From DASZZX01 sp036260415 (GTDB lineage Bacteria; Actinomycetota; Nitriliruptoria; Nitriliruptorales; JAHWKO01), in NCBI GenBank assembly GCA_036260415.1, contig DASZZX010000413.1:1-6909 (forward strand): a stretch of 6,909 bases of DNA. Reading direction: 5' to 3'. A model generated the notes under the pieces. It searched no databases, was not told where the DNA came from, and saw nothing but the letters and a program-made list of their open reading frames with translations. A program made the translations under genes and the position numbers. This document shows positions 1-5,539 of this stretch, in pieces; the first letter of the stretch is position 1; every line of letters begins with the position of its first letter.

Positions 1-1224
1 CCCTCCGGTCCGCCGACCACACCGGCGACGCCCTCGGCGACGCGCCCGGCGACCGAGCCCGCGGCAGCTTCCAGCGGCTCGCCGACCACCCCGGCCGGCT
101 GCCCACGGGCGGATGCGGGCGACCCGACGCCGGCCGGTCCGCTGCCCAGGCTCGCACTCGGGCCGGTCGCCACCGGCCTGCACCACCCCGCGTACGCCGT
201 CTCGCCGCCTGACGATCCGCGCCTGTTCGTGCTGGAGCTGGACGGGCGCATCCGCCTGATCGAGGCGGGTCGGCTGGTCGAGCGGCCCTTCCTCGACCTC
301 ACCGGGCAGGTCGCTGAGAAGGGCGACGGCGGGCTGATCGGGCTCGCCTTCCACCCCGACTACCCCGACGATCCCCGCGTGTTCGTGCACTACGACGACG
401 CGCAGGGCGACACCCACGTGGTGGAGTACCGCGCGGCCCCCGACGAGCCGGACCTCGCGGACCCGGCCAGCGCCCGGGAGCTGCTGTTCGTGGACCAGCC
501 GGAGGTGGTGCAGCAGGGCGGCACGTTGACCTTCGGACCCGACGGCTCCCTGTACCTCGGCCTGGGCGATGGTGGGGAACGCGCCACCGGCGGGGCGACT
601 GCCGCCGACCCGCACACGCTCTTGGGCTCGGTGCTGCGCCTGGACGTCGACACGGACCCGCCGTCGGGCGAGGCGTACGCGGTCCCGCCCGACAACCCCT
701 TCGCCGACGGCGAGGCGGGCGCCCCGGAGGTATGGGCCTACGGTCTGCGCAACCCCTGGCGGTTCAGCTTCGACCTGCCCACCTGCCGGCTGTTCGTCGC
801 CGACGTCGGGTCGCACGCCTGGGAGGAGGTCGACGCGGTGCCCGCCGACGCCCCCGGCCTCGATTTCGGCTGGCCGGTCATGGAGGCCAGCCACTGCGTG
901 CGGGAGGGCTGTGACCCGACGGGGCTGGTGCTGCCCGTGTACGAGTACCCGCATGCCGACGGGGCGTGCGCGATCGTCGGTGGTCCGGTGTACCGCGGCG
1001 ACGCCCTGCCGGGGCTGCGCGGGCATTACCTCTACACGGACTACTGCGCCGGGTTCCTGCGCAGCTTCCGCCTGGACGCGGATGGAGCGGCCGTCGACCA
1101 CCGCGACTGGACCCAACAGGTGGGACGGCTGGGCTTCCCCTTGTCGTTCGGGACGGACACCGCCGGCGAGGTGTACGTCACCGAGGCGGGAGGGACCGTG
1201 TCCCGACTGGTACCGGGCGGCTAG
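1..1224 (+). CDS. PQQ-dependent sugar dehydrogenase (glucose/sorbosone dehydrogenase family), 5'-truncated by window edge; catalytic His replaced
   Basis: The frame is open from base 1 to a TAG stop, giving 407 residues here; the start and any signal peptide lie outside the window. Residues 1-32 are a Pro/Thr/Ser/Ala-rich linker like that of the lipoprotein paralogue at 4207-5490. From about residue 50 the GSDH six-bladed beta-propeller follows, with family landmarks DDPRLFVLEL (71-80), GLAFHPDY (114-121), YLGLGDGG (185-192), PPDNPFADG (229-237), WAYGLRNPWRFSFD (245-258) and VYRGDALPGL (330-339). Family members oxidise aldose sugars at C1 with PQQ outside the cytoplasm. Arg250-Asn251 of the cofactor-binding RN pair are present. 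The position of the catalytic His (His184 in the paralogue) is Gln171, and DVGQ has become DVGS (268-271). Cys299, Cys304, Cys323 and Cys349 match cysteines in the paralogue and could form disulfides. The fold is secure; activity is doubtful. Confidence 0.93.
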   Translation, partial: PSGPPTTPATPSATRPATEPAAASSGSPTTPAGCPRADAGDPTPAGPLPRLALGPVATGLHHPAYAVSPPDDPRLFVLELDGRIRLIEAGRLVERPFLDLTGQVAEKGDGGLIGLAFHPDYPDDPRVFVHYDDAQGDTHVVEYRAAPDEPDLADPASARELLFVDQPEVVQQGGTLTFGPDGSLYLGLGDGGERATGGATAADPHTLLGSVLRLDVDTDPPSGEAYAVPPDNPFADGEAGAPEVWAYGLRNPWRFSFDLPTCRLFVADVGSHAWEEVDAVPADAPGLDFGWPVMEASHCVREGCDPTGLVLPVYEYPHADGACAIVGGPVYRGDALPGLRGHYLYTDYCAGFLRSFRLDADGAAVDHRDWTQQVGRLGFPLSFGTDTAGEVYVTEAGGTVSRLVPGG

Positions 1225-1277
1225 GGCCGGCGCCAGGCGGCTCGCACGGCTCGATCTCCTCGGAACGCGTGCCGGTC

Positions 1278-1307
1278 TTGACCCTTCCTTTCGTAACGTG
1301 CCACTAT
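1278..1307 (+). promoter_or_regulatory. Candidate sigma70-type promoter for the 717-residue protein gene
   Basis: A TTGACC box at 1278-1283 lies 18 bases upstream of CACTAT (1302-1307), in the only locally AT-richer patch of the 202-base gap between the stop of the dehydrogenase and the ATG at 1427. The -35 match is good and the -10 match is only moderate. If used, it gives a 5' leader of about 110 bases. A TAACGT at 1294-1299 is a better TAnnnT -10, but its spacing to TTGACC is only 10 bases. I see no convincing terminator hairpin between 1225 and 1277, so read-through from upstream is also possible. Confidence 0.33.
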
Positions 1308-1412
1308 GCCGCCTTCGGCTGGGTGTGCTTCCTGGGAGCGCTCAGCGGGCGGTCGTGACGGTCGCTTCCGGGCCGGGATGCCACGCATGCTCCGTCGCCC
1401 CGGACGACCACC

Positions 1413-1420
1413 GGAGGAGG
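1413..1420 (+). promoter_or_regulatory. Strong ribosome binding site fixing the ATG at 1427
   Basis: GGAGGAGG ends six bases before ATG 1427, a near-ideal anti-16S match and spacing. It decides the start of the next gene, because the reading frame is open far upstream (through the other frame of the first dehydrogenase) and length alone would suggest a much longer protein. Confidence 0.85.
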
Positions 1421-1426
1421 ACTGGC

Positions 1427-3580
1427 ATGGCGAGCCAGACGCAGGCAGACGTGCGCGCACGCGACCAGGAGCGGCTCCGCCGGCGCTTCCGGGCGCTGAT
1501 CCTTCAGAACCCCAACTACTTCGGCAACCTCGTCGACAGTCCGTTCCAGCCGGTCGTCCAGGTCAGCGGCAATACGACGTACGAGGACATCGGCTGCGTC
1601 GGCTACCACCCCCAGCTCGAACGCCTGCACGCGGTGGTGTACATCAAGCAGACCAGCGGGTACGGCGGCGACGTCTGCTCGGCCGGCTCGACCGAGTACG
1701 TGCGCTTCTACCTCTCCTTCGACGGCGGCGCGACCTGGGACGACCAGGGGGTCGCCAGCTTCAACGCGTACGACATCTCGGGGAGCCGGACCCACCTGGA
1801 GTACGCGGTCACCCGCAAGGTGGACCCGCCCCGACGGTTCTGCTTCTGGCCGAACCTGATCCTGGCCCGCGCCATCCTGTCGTGGAACGCCGTGCCTCCG
1901 CCCAACGACCCGGGCTTCACACCGGTGTGGGGCAACGTCCATGACACCCACATCGAGGTGGAACCGCGGCGGTGGTTCCCCCTGAAAGACCTCTTCCACG
2001 CGCTCGAGGTCAAGCTGCCCGACCAGATCGGGCTCGCGGTGGACCTCGACCAGCAGGTCGGGTCGGCCAGCAAGAAGCTGACGGTCGTCGACAAGGCCGA
2101 GCTGTACCGGGGCACGGAGGTCGAGCCACACCGGTTCGCGTTGGCCGAGCTGCAAGCACACATCGACCAGCCGATGCTCACCCAGGCGGTGATGAGCTCC
2201 GGCTTCACGCAGGTGTTCCCCGATCTCGATATCGATCTGTCGAAGCTCGGCGACCTGCTGTTCCCCACCGATGGCAGCATCCTCTACGAGGAGCTCGAGT
2301 GCGTCGGCTACGACGACCAGACGAACAGTCTCGTGGGCGTGCTGAGGATCAAACGCCCCAACGGCTACTCCGGTGGACCTTGCACGGCGGGGAGCCAGGA
2401 GTACGTGACGTTCTGGGCTGACGTCAACGGCGACGGAACGTTCGAGACGTGCCTCGGGACAGCGGTCGTCGGGGTGCACGACTACACCGACATCCCCGAC
2501 GAGGGCCTGGAGTACTCCGTCCTGCTCAAGACCGACCTGAGGAGGTACCAGCAGCCGTGCGAGCAAGGGCCGAGGCTGATCCCGGTCCGGGCGATCCTGT
2601 CATGGGAGGTGGCCCCGCCCTGCGCCAACCCGGACTACGTGCCGGTGTGGGGCAACCGCGAGGAGACCGTCGTCCACGTGCCACCCGGGCCCAGGGTGGA
2701 GGACAAGCTACCGGTGATCTCCTCGGTGGGTGACATGGCCGTGCCGCACATCGATGCGACCGGTTACGCCACAGGAGCGGGGGTCGAGACCGGCTTCGCA
2801 GCCGAGAACAGCCCCTTCGGAGGACGCATCGACATCGCCGGCAAGATCGTCGGCGGCACGTCGGCGACGCGCTATCGGGCGTTGGTGAAGCCCCACGGCG
2901 CACCCGACAGCGCCTACGTGCCCATCACCAACGAACCGCAGGGGCTCAGGCTCACTCTGGTCACGGTGAACGGTGGTGTGACCATCAACCCCAACCACGT
3001 CGTGCACGCTGACGGGCAGGGCTACTACCCGTACGAGGACTACGCGCCGACGCACTTCGTGGATGGCAACCTGCTGATGCGGTGGTTCACCGGCGCGGCC
3101 GAGCATGGCCAGAGCTTCGACCTCCGTGTGGACGTCAGCATCGACGGCAACCCGGCCAACGACGTGCACTCGCAGGTGGTCACCGTGCGCGTCGACAACC
3201 AGGCGCCGGACGTCCACCTCGACATCGACTTGGGCACCGGCGTGGACTGCGCCGACTTCGCGACCGGGGCGACCTTCAACGGCACGTTCTCGGCCACCGA
3301 CGAGCACTTCCGCCGCTTCTGGTTCCAGATCGAACCGAGCGGTCCGGCGCACGGCGTGCTGCCCAGCCCGCCGTCCGGCCACTCGATCTTCGTCGCCGGC
3401 GGGACCATCGCCGACCCGGGTGTCGTCTCCAGCAGCTACACGCTGGACACGACCGGCATGGATCCGTGTGGGTACGCCCTGATCCTCAACGTCGAGAGCC
3501 GCACCAACGTCAACAGCGGTGTCAGCCGGCACCGCAACCACGACTCGGTCGGCTTCTGCCTCCGCGAGCCGCAGGGGTAG
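1427..3580 (+). CDS. Uncharacterised 717-residue protein with a duplicated Cys-containing module and beta-rich C-terminal region
   Basis: I cannot assign a function. The N-terminus (1-30) is charged and helical (RARDQERLRRRFRALIL) and leads to NPNYFGN (28-34); it has no hydrophobic core for a Sec, lipoprotein or Tat signal. Module A (52-180) and module B (287-420) are clear homologues. They share YE[DE]xxCVGY, IK..[GS]GY.G, [AS]GS.EYV.F, RAILSW and PVWGN, and three paired cysteines: 57/292, 84/319 and 139/378. Residues 181-286 form a linker rich in charged and hydrophobic residues. Residues about 428-592 (NSPFGGRIDIAGKI at 461-474; DVSIDGNPAND at 569-579; VTVRVDN at 585-591) and about 593-717 (Cys608, Cys681, Cys711; ending VGFCL at 708-712) look like beta-sandwich domains. 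The architecture resembles uncharacterised bacterial proteins I have a general memory of, but I can name no family. It may be a secreted binding or structural protein exported by a non-Sec route, or cytoplasmic. It lies between two sugar dehydrogenase paralogues in the same direction, so carbohydrate binding is a guess from context only. Confidence 0.9.
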   Translation: MASQTQADVRARDQERLRRRFRALILQNPNYFGNLVDSPFQPVVQVSGNTTYEDIGCVGYHPQLERLHAVVYIKQTSGYGGDVCSAGSTEYVRFYLSFDGGATWDDQGVASFNAYDISGSRTHLEYAVTRKVDPPRRFCFWPNLILARAILSWNAVPPPNDPGFTPVWGNVHDTHIEVEPRRWFPLKDLFHALEVKLPDQIGLAVDLDQQVGSASKKLTVVDKAELYRGTEVEPHRFALAELQAHIDQPMLTQAVMSSGFTQVFPDLDIDLSKLGDLLFPTDGSILYEELECVGYDDQTNSLVGVLRIKRPNGYSGGPCTAGSQEYVTFWADVNGDGTFETCLGTAVVGVHDYTDIPDEGLEYSVLLKTDLRRYQQPCEQGPRLIPVRAILSWEVAPPCANPDYVPVWGNREETVVHVPPGPRVEDKLPVISSVGDMAVPHIDATGYATGAGVETGFAAENSPFGGRIDIAGKIVGGTSATRYRALVKPHGAPDSAYVPITNEPQGLRLTLVTVNGGVTINPNHVVHADGQGYYPYEDYAPTHFVDGNLLMRWFTGAAEHGQSFDLRVDVSIDGNPANDVHSQVVTVRVDNQAPDVHLDIDLGTGVDCADFATGATFNGTFSATDEHFRRFWFQIEPSGPAHGVLPSPPSGHSIFVAGGTIADPGVVSSSYTLDTTGMDPCGYALILNVESRTNVNSGVSRHRNHDSVGFCLREPQG
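1580..1966 (+). repeat. Module A of the internal protein duplication
   Basis: Encodes residues 52-180 of the 717-residue protein. It aligns end to end with module B (2285-2686), from the YEDIGCVGY start to the PVWGN and HIEVEP finish. Its central loop reads SFDGGATWDD (97-106), which matches the Asp-box pattern S-x-D-x-G-x-T-W seen in BNR and sialidase-type propellers. DNA identity between modules is low enough that the duplication must be old. Confidence 0.85.
2285..2686 (+). repeat. Module B of the internal protein duplication
   Basis: Encodes residues 287-420, the second copy of the module, beginning YEELECVGY and ending PVWGN and VVHVPP. At the loop position where module A has an Asp-box, module B has DVNGDGTFE (332-340), a D-x-N-x-D-G calcium-loop-like sequence. 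Two extra cysteines, Cys342 and Cys399, are not in module A. Confidence 0.85.
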
Positions 3581-3623
3581 CGACGACCGGGGGCGGACGC
3601 GCGCCGGCGGTGCCGGCCGGATC

Positions 3624-3677
3624 GTCCTGCCCGCCGTCCCGACGAGGCCACACGACCCCGCGGGGACGGGCAGGGAC
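3624..3677. terminator. Imperfect inverted repeat between convergent genes, possible bidirectional terminator
   Basis: Three stem blocks pair in order: GTCC (3624-3627) with GGAC (3674-3677), TGCCCG (3628-3633) with CGGGCA (3667-3672), and TCCC (3637-3640) with GGGA (3663-3666). This gives 14 pairs with small bulges (G3673 and 3634-3636) around a 22-base loop. It lies in the 141-base gap between the end of the 717-residue gene and the stop of the small minus-strand gene, where transcription from both sides would need to end. There is no T-run, so an intrinsic terminator of the classic kind is not shown. Confidence 0.35.
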
Positions 3678-3721
3678 GGCCTGAGGACCGCGCCCCGTGC
3701 GATCGCACGCGCGCGGGTCGT

Positions 3722-3817
3722 CTAGCGCCGCCCGCGGCTGAACAGCGTCCGGAGCGCGCGGAAAGGCGCGGTGACGATCACGAGCAGCGCGTCGATCACG
3801 CGGCGCAGGATGCTCAT
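3722..3817 (-). CDS. Small 31-residue amphipathic/hydrophobic basic protein, function unknown
   Basis: The product is 31 residues: a start of MSILRR, a hydrophobic stretch VIDALLVIVTAPF (7-19), then a basic tail ending FSRGRR. It could be a membrane-anchored or membrane-surface peptide. Thirty of 31 sense codons end in G or C, which matches real genes here and argues for coding despite the length. The frame is open further upstream (to 4009), but that extension is low-complexity Pro/Arg/Ala sequence with no credible start. I place the start at ATG 3815-3817 because a TAGCGT -10-like box sits exactly 7 bases upstream, which would put the first transcribed base at the A of ATG (leaderless). It is convergent with the 717-residue gene and divergent from the second dehydrogenase. 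I recognise no family. Confidence 0.55.
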   Translation of the reverse strand: MSILRRVIDALLVIVTAPFRALRTLFSRGRR

Positions 3818-3824
3818 GTGGTCC

Positions 3825-3830
3825 ACGCTA
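3825..3830 (-). promoter_or_regulatory. Candidate -10 box (TAGCGT) for leaderless transcription of the small gene
   Basis: On the minus strand TAGCGT fits the TAnnnT pattern of actinobacterial -10 elements and is followed by 7 bases and then the ATG at 3817. A weak -35-like CCGACC lies 16 bases further upstream (3847-3852). There is only a poor GGA as ribosome binding site, which fits a leaderless start. Confidence 0.35.
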
Positions 3831-4051
3831 GCCGGCCGTCCTGGGTGGTCGGAGCGGCTCGGTGGCCGGTGGGAGATCGCTCCAGACGGCGGTGCGACCC
3901 TCTCGGCCGCTCGACGTCCTCCGGTCGTCGCAGTGGCCTGGGCGCTGACGCCTGGACGGCGAGGTCGTCCATGGGCGGCATCCTCGGGCGGCGCTCGCTC
4001 GTCCGACACCCTCGCGCACCGAGCGCAGCCTTGGGCGACCCACCGTGGCGT

Positions 4052-4091
4052 CAGCCCGACGGCGACTGCGGTTGCCGGGCTGCTCTACCCT
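4052..4091 (+). promoter_or_regulatory. Promoter-like -10 (TACCCT) with overlapping 7-bp inverted repeat, possible operator
   Basis: TACCCT at 4086-4091 fits the TAnnnT -10 pattern, with a partial -35 (GCGACT, 4062-4067) 18 bases upstream. A perfect inverted repeat CAGCCCG (4052-4058) / CGGGCTG (4076-4082) brackets this -35 and stops three bases short of the -10. A regulator bound there would be placed to block the promoter. In GC-rich DNA 7-bp repeats arise often by chance, so this is tentative. Confidence 0.25.
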
Positions 4092-4206
4092 GCGTCGACG
4101 AGGTGATCCTGCGCTGCTGATGTGGAGCGGGGCACCGTGTTCGCGCCCGTCACGAGAGTCTTCCCACGGACCTGCCTCCAGCCCTGAATCGCCGCGCGGT
4201 GCATCC

Positions 4207-5490
4207 GTGACGATCACCGGCCGCTGGGTGGTGCTGGTGGCGGCCGTCCTGTTGCTGGCCGCCTGCCCCACGAACCGAGGCCCCCAGGAGCGGACGACAC
4301 CCTCACCCGCCACGTCACCGGCACCCACACCGGCCCCGACCCCCGCGCCGTCACCGACCCCGACCCCGACCACACCGGCGGAGGTGCCGCGCCTCCAGCT
4401 GCAGCCCGTGGTGACCGAGGGGTTGCAGGCGCCGGTGCTGGTCACCGCCCCGCCCGACGACCCGCGTCTGTTCGTGCTCGAGCTGGCCGGCCGGGTCCGC
4501 ATCGTGTCGGACGGGCAGCTGGCGCCCGAGCCGTTCCTGGACCTGACCGAGCGTGTGGCAACCGGCGGGGAGTTCGGGCTCCTCGGACTCGCGTTCCATC
4601 CCGACTACGCGGACAGCGGTCGCTTGTTCGTGCACCACAGCCGCGCCGGGGACGGCGCCACCCAGCTGGTCGAGTACCGGGTGTCCTCCGACCCCGACCG
4701 CGCCGATCCTGCCAGCGCCAGGCTGCTGCTGACCCTCGAGCAGCCGGCCTCCAACCACAACGGGGGGACGGTCGCGTTCGGGCCGGACGGGTACCTGTAC
4801 CTCGGACTGGGCGACGGCGGCGGCGCTCGCGACACGTTCGGCCACGGGCAGGACCCCGCCACCCTGTACGCGGCGCTGCTGCGGCTGGACGTGGACAGCC
4901 AGCCCGCGGCCGGCCGGGCCTACGCGATCCCGCCCGACAACCCGTTCGCCGACGGCGCGGGCGGGGCGCCGGAGGTGTGGGCGTACGGGCTGCGCAATCC
5001 GTGGAGGTTCTCGTTCGACCGCGGCACGGGCGACCTGCTGATCGGCGACGTCGGCCAGTCCGCCCGCGAGGAGATCGACGTCCGCCCGGCCGGCGGGGGC
5101 GGGGCGAACTTCGGCTGGCCCGCGATGGAAGGCACGGTCTGTCACGCCCCGGAGGGCTGCGACGGCCGCGGCTTCACCCCGCCGGTGCTCGACTACCCCA
5201 GCGACGGTGCCAACTGCGGCGTCGTCGGCGGTCACGTGTACCGCGGCGACGCGATGCCGGGTCTCGCCGGCCGTTACGTCTACGGTGACCTCTGCGCGGG
5301 CTGGGTCCGCAGCGTGCGCTACCAGGACGGGAGTGTCAGCGACGAGCGCGACCACACCGGCGAGTTGGGCTCCCTCGGCGAGCGGACCGGCGGCTACCGG
5401 CTGATGTCGTTCGGCCAGGACGCGGCTGGCGAGCTGTACGTGGGCACCGCCGACGGGCGCGTGCACCGGCTGGTGGCCGGGGTCGGTTGA
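4207..5490 (+). CDS. PQQ-dependent sugar dehydrogenase lipoprotein (glucose/sorbosone dehydrogenase family)
   Basis: The 427-residue product begins with a lipoprotein signal: GRW, a hydrophobic core (8-19), and lipobox LLAAC with Cys20 as the lipidation site. A Pro/Thr/Ser linker (about 30-58) then holds the enzyme off the membrane. The GSDH six-bladed propeller runs from about 61 to 425. Landmarks are DDPRLFVLEL (84-93), GLAFHPDY (127-134), SNHNGG (182-187) with catalytic-base His184, YLGLGDGG (198-205), WAYGLRNPWRFSFD (258-271) with Arg263-Asn264 of the PQQ site, GDVGQ (280-284) and NFGWPAMEG (301-309). Cys312, Cys318, Cys337 and Cys363 are likely disulfide-forming. The expected role is oxidation of an aldose to its lactone at the cell surface using PQQ; the substrate cannot be told. 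I chose GTG 4207 for its textbook lipoprotein signal although no ribosome binding site is visible. ATG 4120, with AGGTGA 13 bases upstream, would add 29 residues before the signal. It is the intact paralogue of the gene at 1-1224. Confidence 0.93.
   Translation: MTITGRWVVLVAAVLLLAACPTNRGPQERTTPSPATSPAPTPAPTPAPSPTPTPTTPAEVPRLQLQPVVTEGLQAPVLVTAPPDDPRLFVLELAGRVRIVSDGQLAPEPFLDLTERVATGGEFGLLGLAFHPDYADSGRLFVHHSRAGDGATQLVEYRVSSDPDRADPASARLLLTLEQPASNHNGGTVAFGPDGYLYLGLGDGGGARDTFGHGQDPATLYAALLRLDVDSQPAAGRAYAIPPDNPFADGAGGAPEVWAYGLRNPWRFSFDRGTGDLLIGDVGQSAREEIDVRPAGGGGANFGWPAMEGTVCHAPEGCDGRGFTPPVLDYPSDGANCGVVGGHVYRGDAMPGLAGRYVYGDLCAGWVRSVRYQDGSVSDERDHTGELGSLGERTGGYRLMSFGQDAAGELYVGTADGRVHRLVAGVG
4297..4380 (+). 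repeat. Low-complexity Pro/Thr/Ser linker repeat in the lipoprotein dehydrogenase
   Basis: Encodes residues 31-58, essentially only Thr, Pro, Ser and Ala, through irregular repeats of ACCCCGACC and related triplets. Such linkers are common just after the lipidated Cys in surface lipoproteins. The first dehydrogenase has an equivalent linker at positions 1-96. The tract may vary in length between strains by slippage. Confidence 0.6.
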
Positions 5491-5504
5491 GCCGGGTGAC
5501 CGGG

Positions 5505-5532
5505 AGGGTCGGCCGCAGACCCTGCTGAGGGT
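5505..5532. terminator. Overlapping hairpins between convergent genes, possible bidirectional terminator
   Basis: In the 49-base gap between the dehydrogenase stop and the topoisomerase stop, AGGGTC (5505-5510) can pair with GACCCT (5518-5523) across a 7-base loop. Alternatively ACCCT (5519-5523) can pair with AGGGT (5528-5532) across GCTG. The two stems share the middle arm, so they exclude each other. No T-run follows, so the terminator role is inferred from position. Confidence 0.4.
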
Positions 5533-5539
5533 GCACGCG

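Larger units (their letters stand above)
3818..4206. other. Divergent intergenic region with no supported gene
   Basis: These 389 bases separate the small minus-strand gene from the GTG of the lipoprotein dehydrogenase. Frames crossing it encode Arg/Pro/Ser-rich low-complexity sequence with no recognisable domain, so I treat it as non-coding. It holds the leaderless promoter candidate of the minus-strand gene (3825-3852) and a promoter-like -10 with an overlapping inverted repeat for the plus-strand gene (4052-4091). The stretch from 4092 to 4206 would be a 5' leader of the dehydrogenase mRNA. Confidence 0.5.

Noticed and set aside
569..1426. Upstream extension of the 717-residue protein to a 1003-residue product
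   Set aside because: The extra segment is the second reading frame of the first dehydrogenase and reads as Arg/Thr/Pro-rich low complexity. GGAGGAGG before ATG 1427 fixes the start.
1472..1505. Tat-like motif RRRFRAL near the N-terminus of the 717-residue protein
   Set aside because: No hydrophobic region follows; the sequence goes straight to ILQNPNYFGN, so this is not a Tat signal.
1304..2566. Long 420-residue open frame on the minus strand
   Set aside because: It is antisense to the 717-residue gene, whose start has a strong ribosome binding site and whose translation shows a clear duplication. The antisense product is Val/Arg/Asp-rich with no domain, typical of GC-rich shadow frames.
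3818..4009. N-terminal extension of the small minus-strand protein to 95 residues
   Set aside because: The added residues are low-complexity Pro/Arg/Ala/Gly with no recognisable feature, and the -10 box spacing favours ATG 3817.
4297..4380. Tandem-like CCGACC repeats considered as a CRISPR or regulatory repeat
   Set aside because: They are irregular codon-level repeats encoding a Pro/Thr linker within a gene, with no spacer structure.
3828..4502. 224-residue open frame on the minus strand across the intergenic region
   Set aside because: It overlaps the signal peptide and linker of the lipoprotein dehydrogenase and encodes Gly/Val/Arg-rich low complexity.
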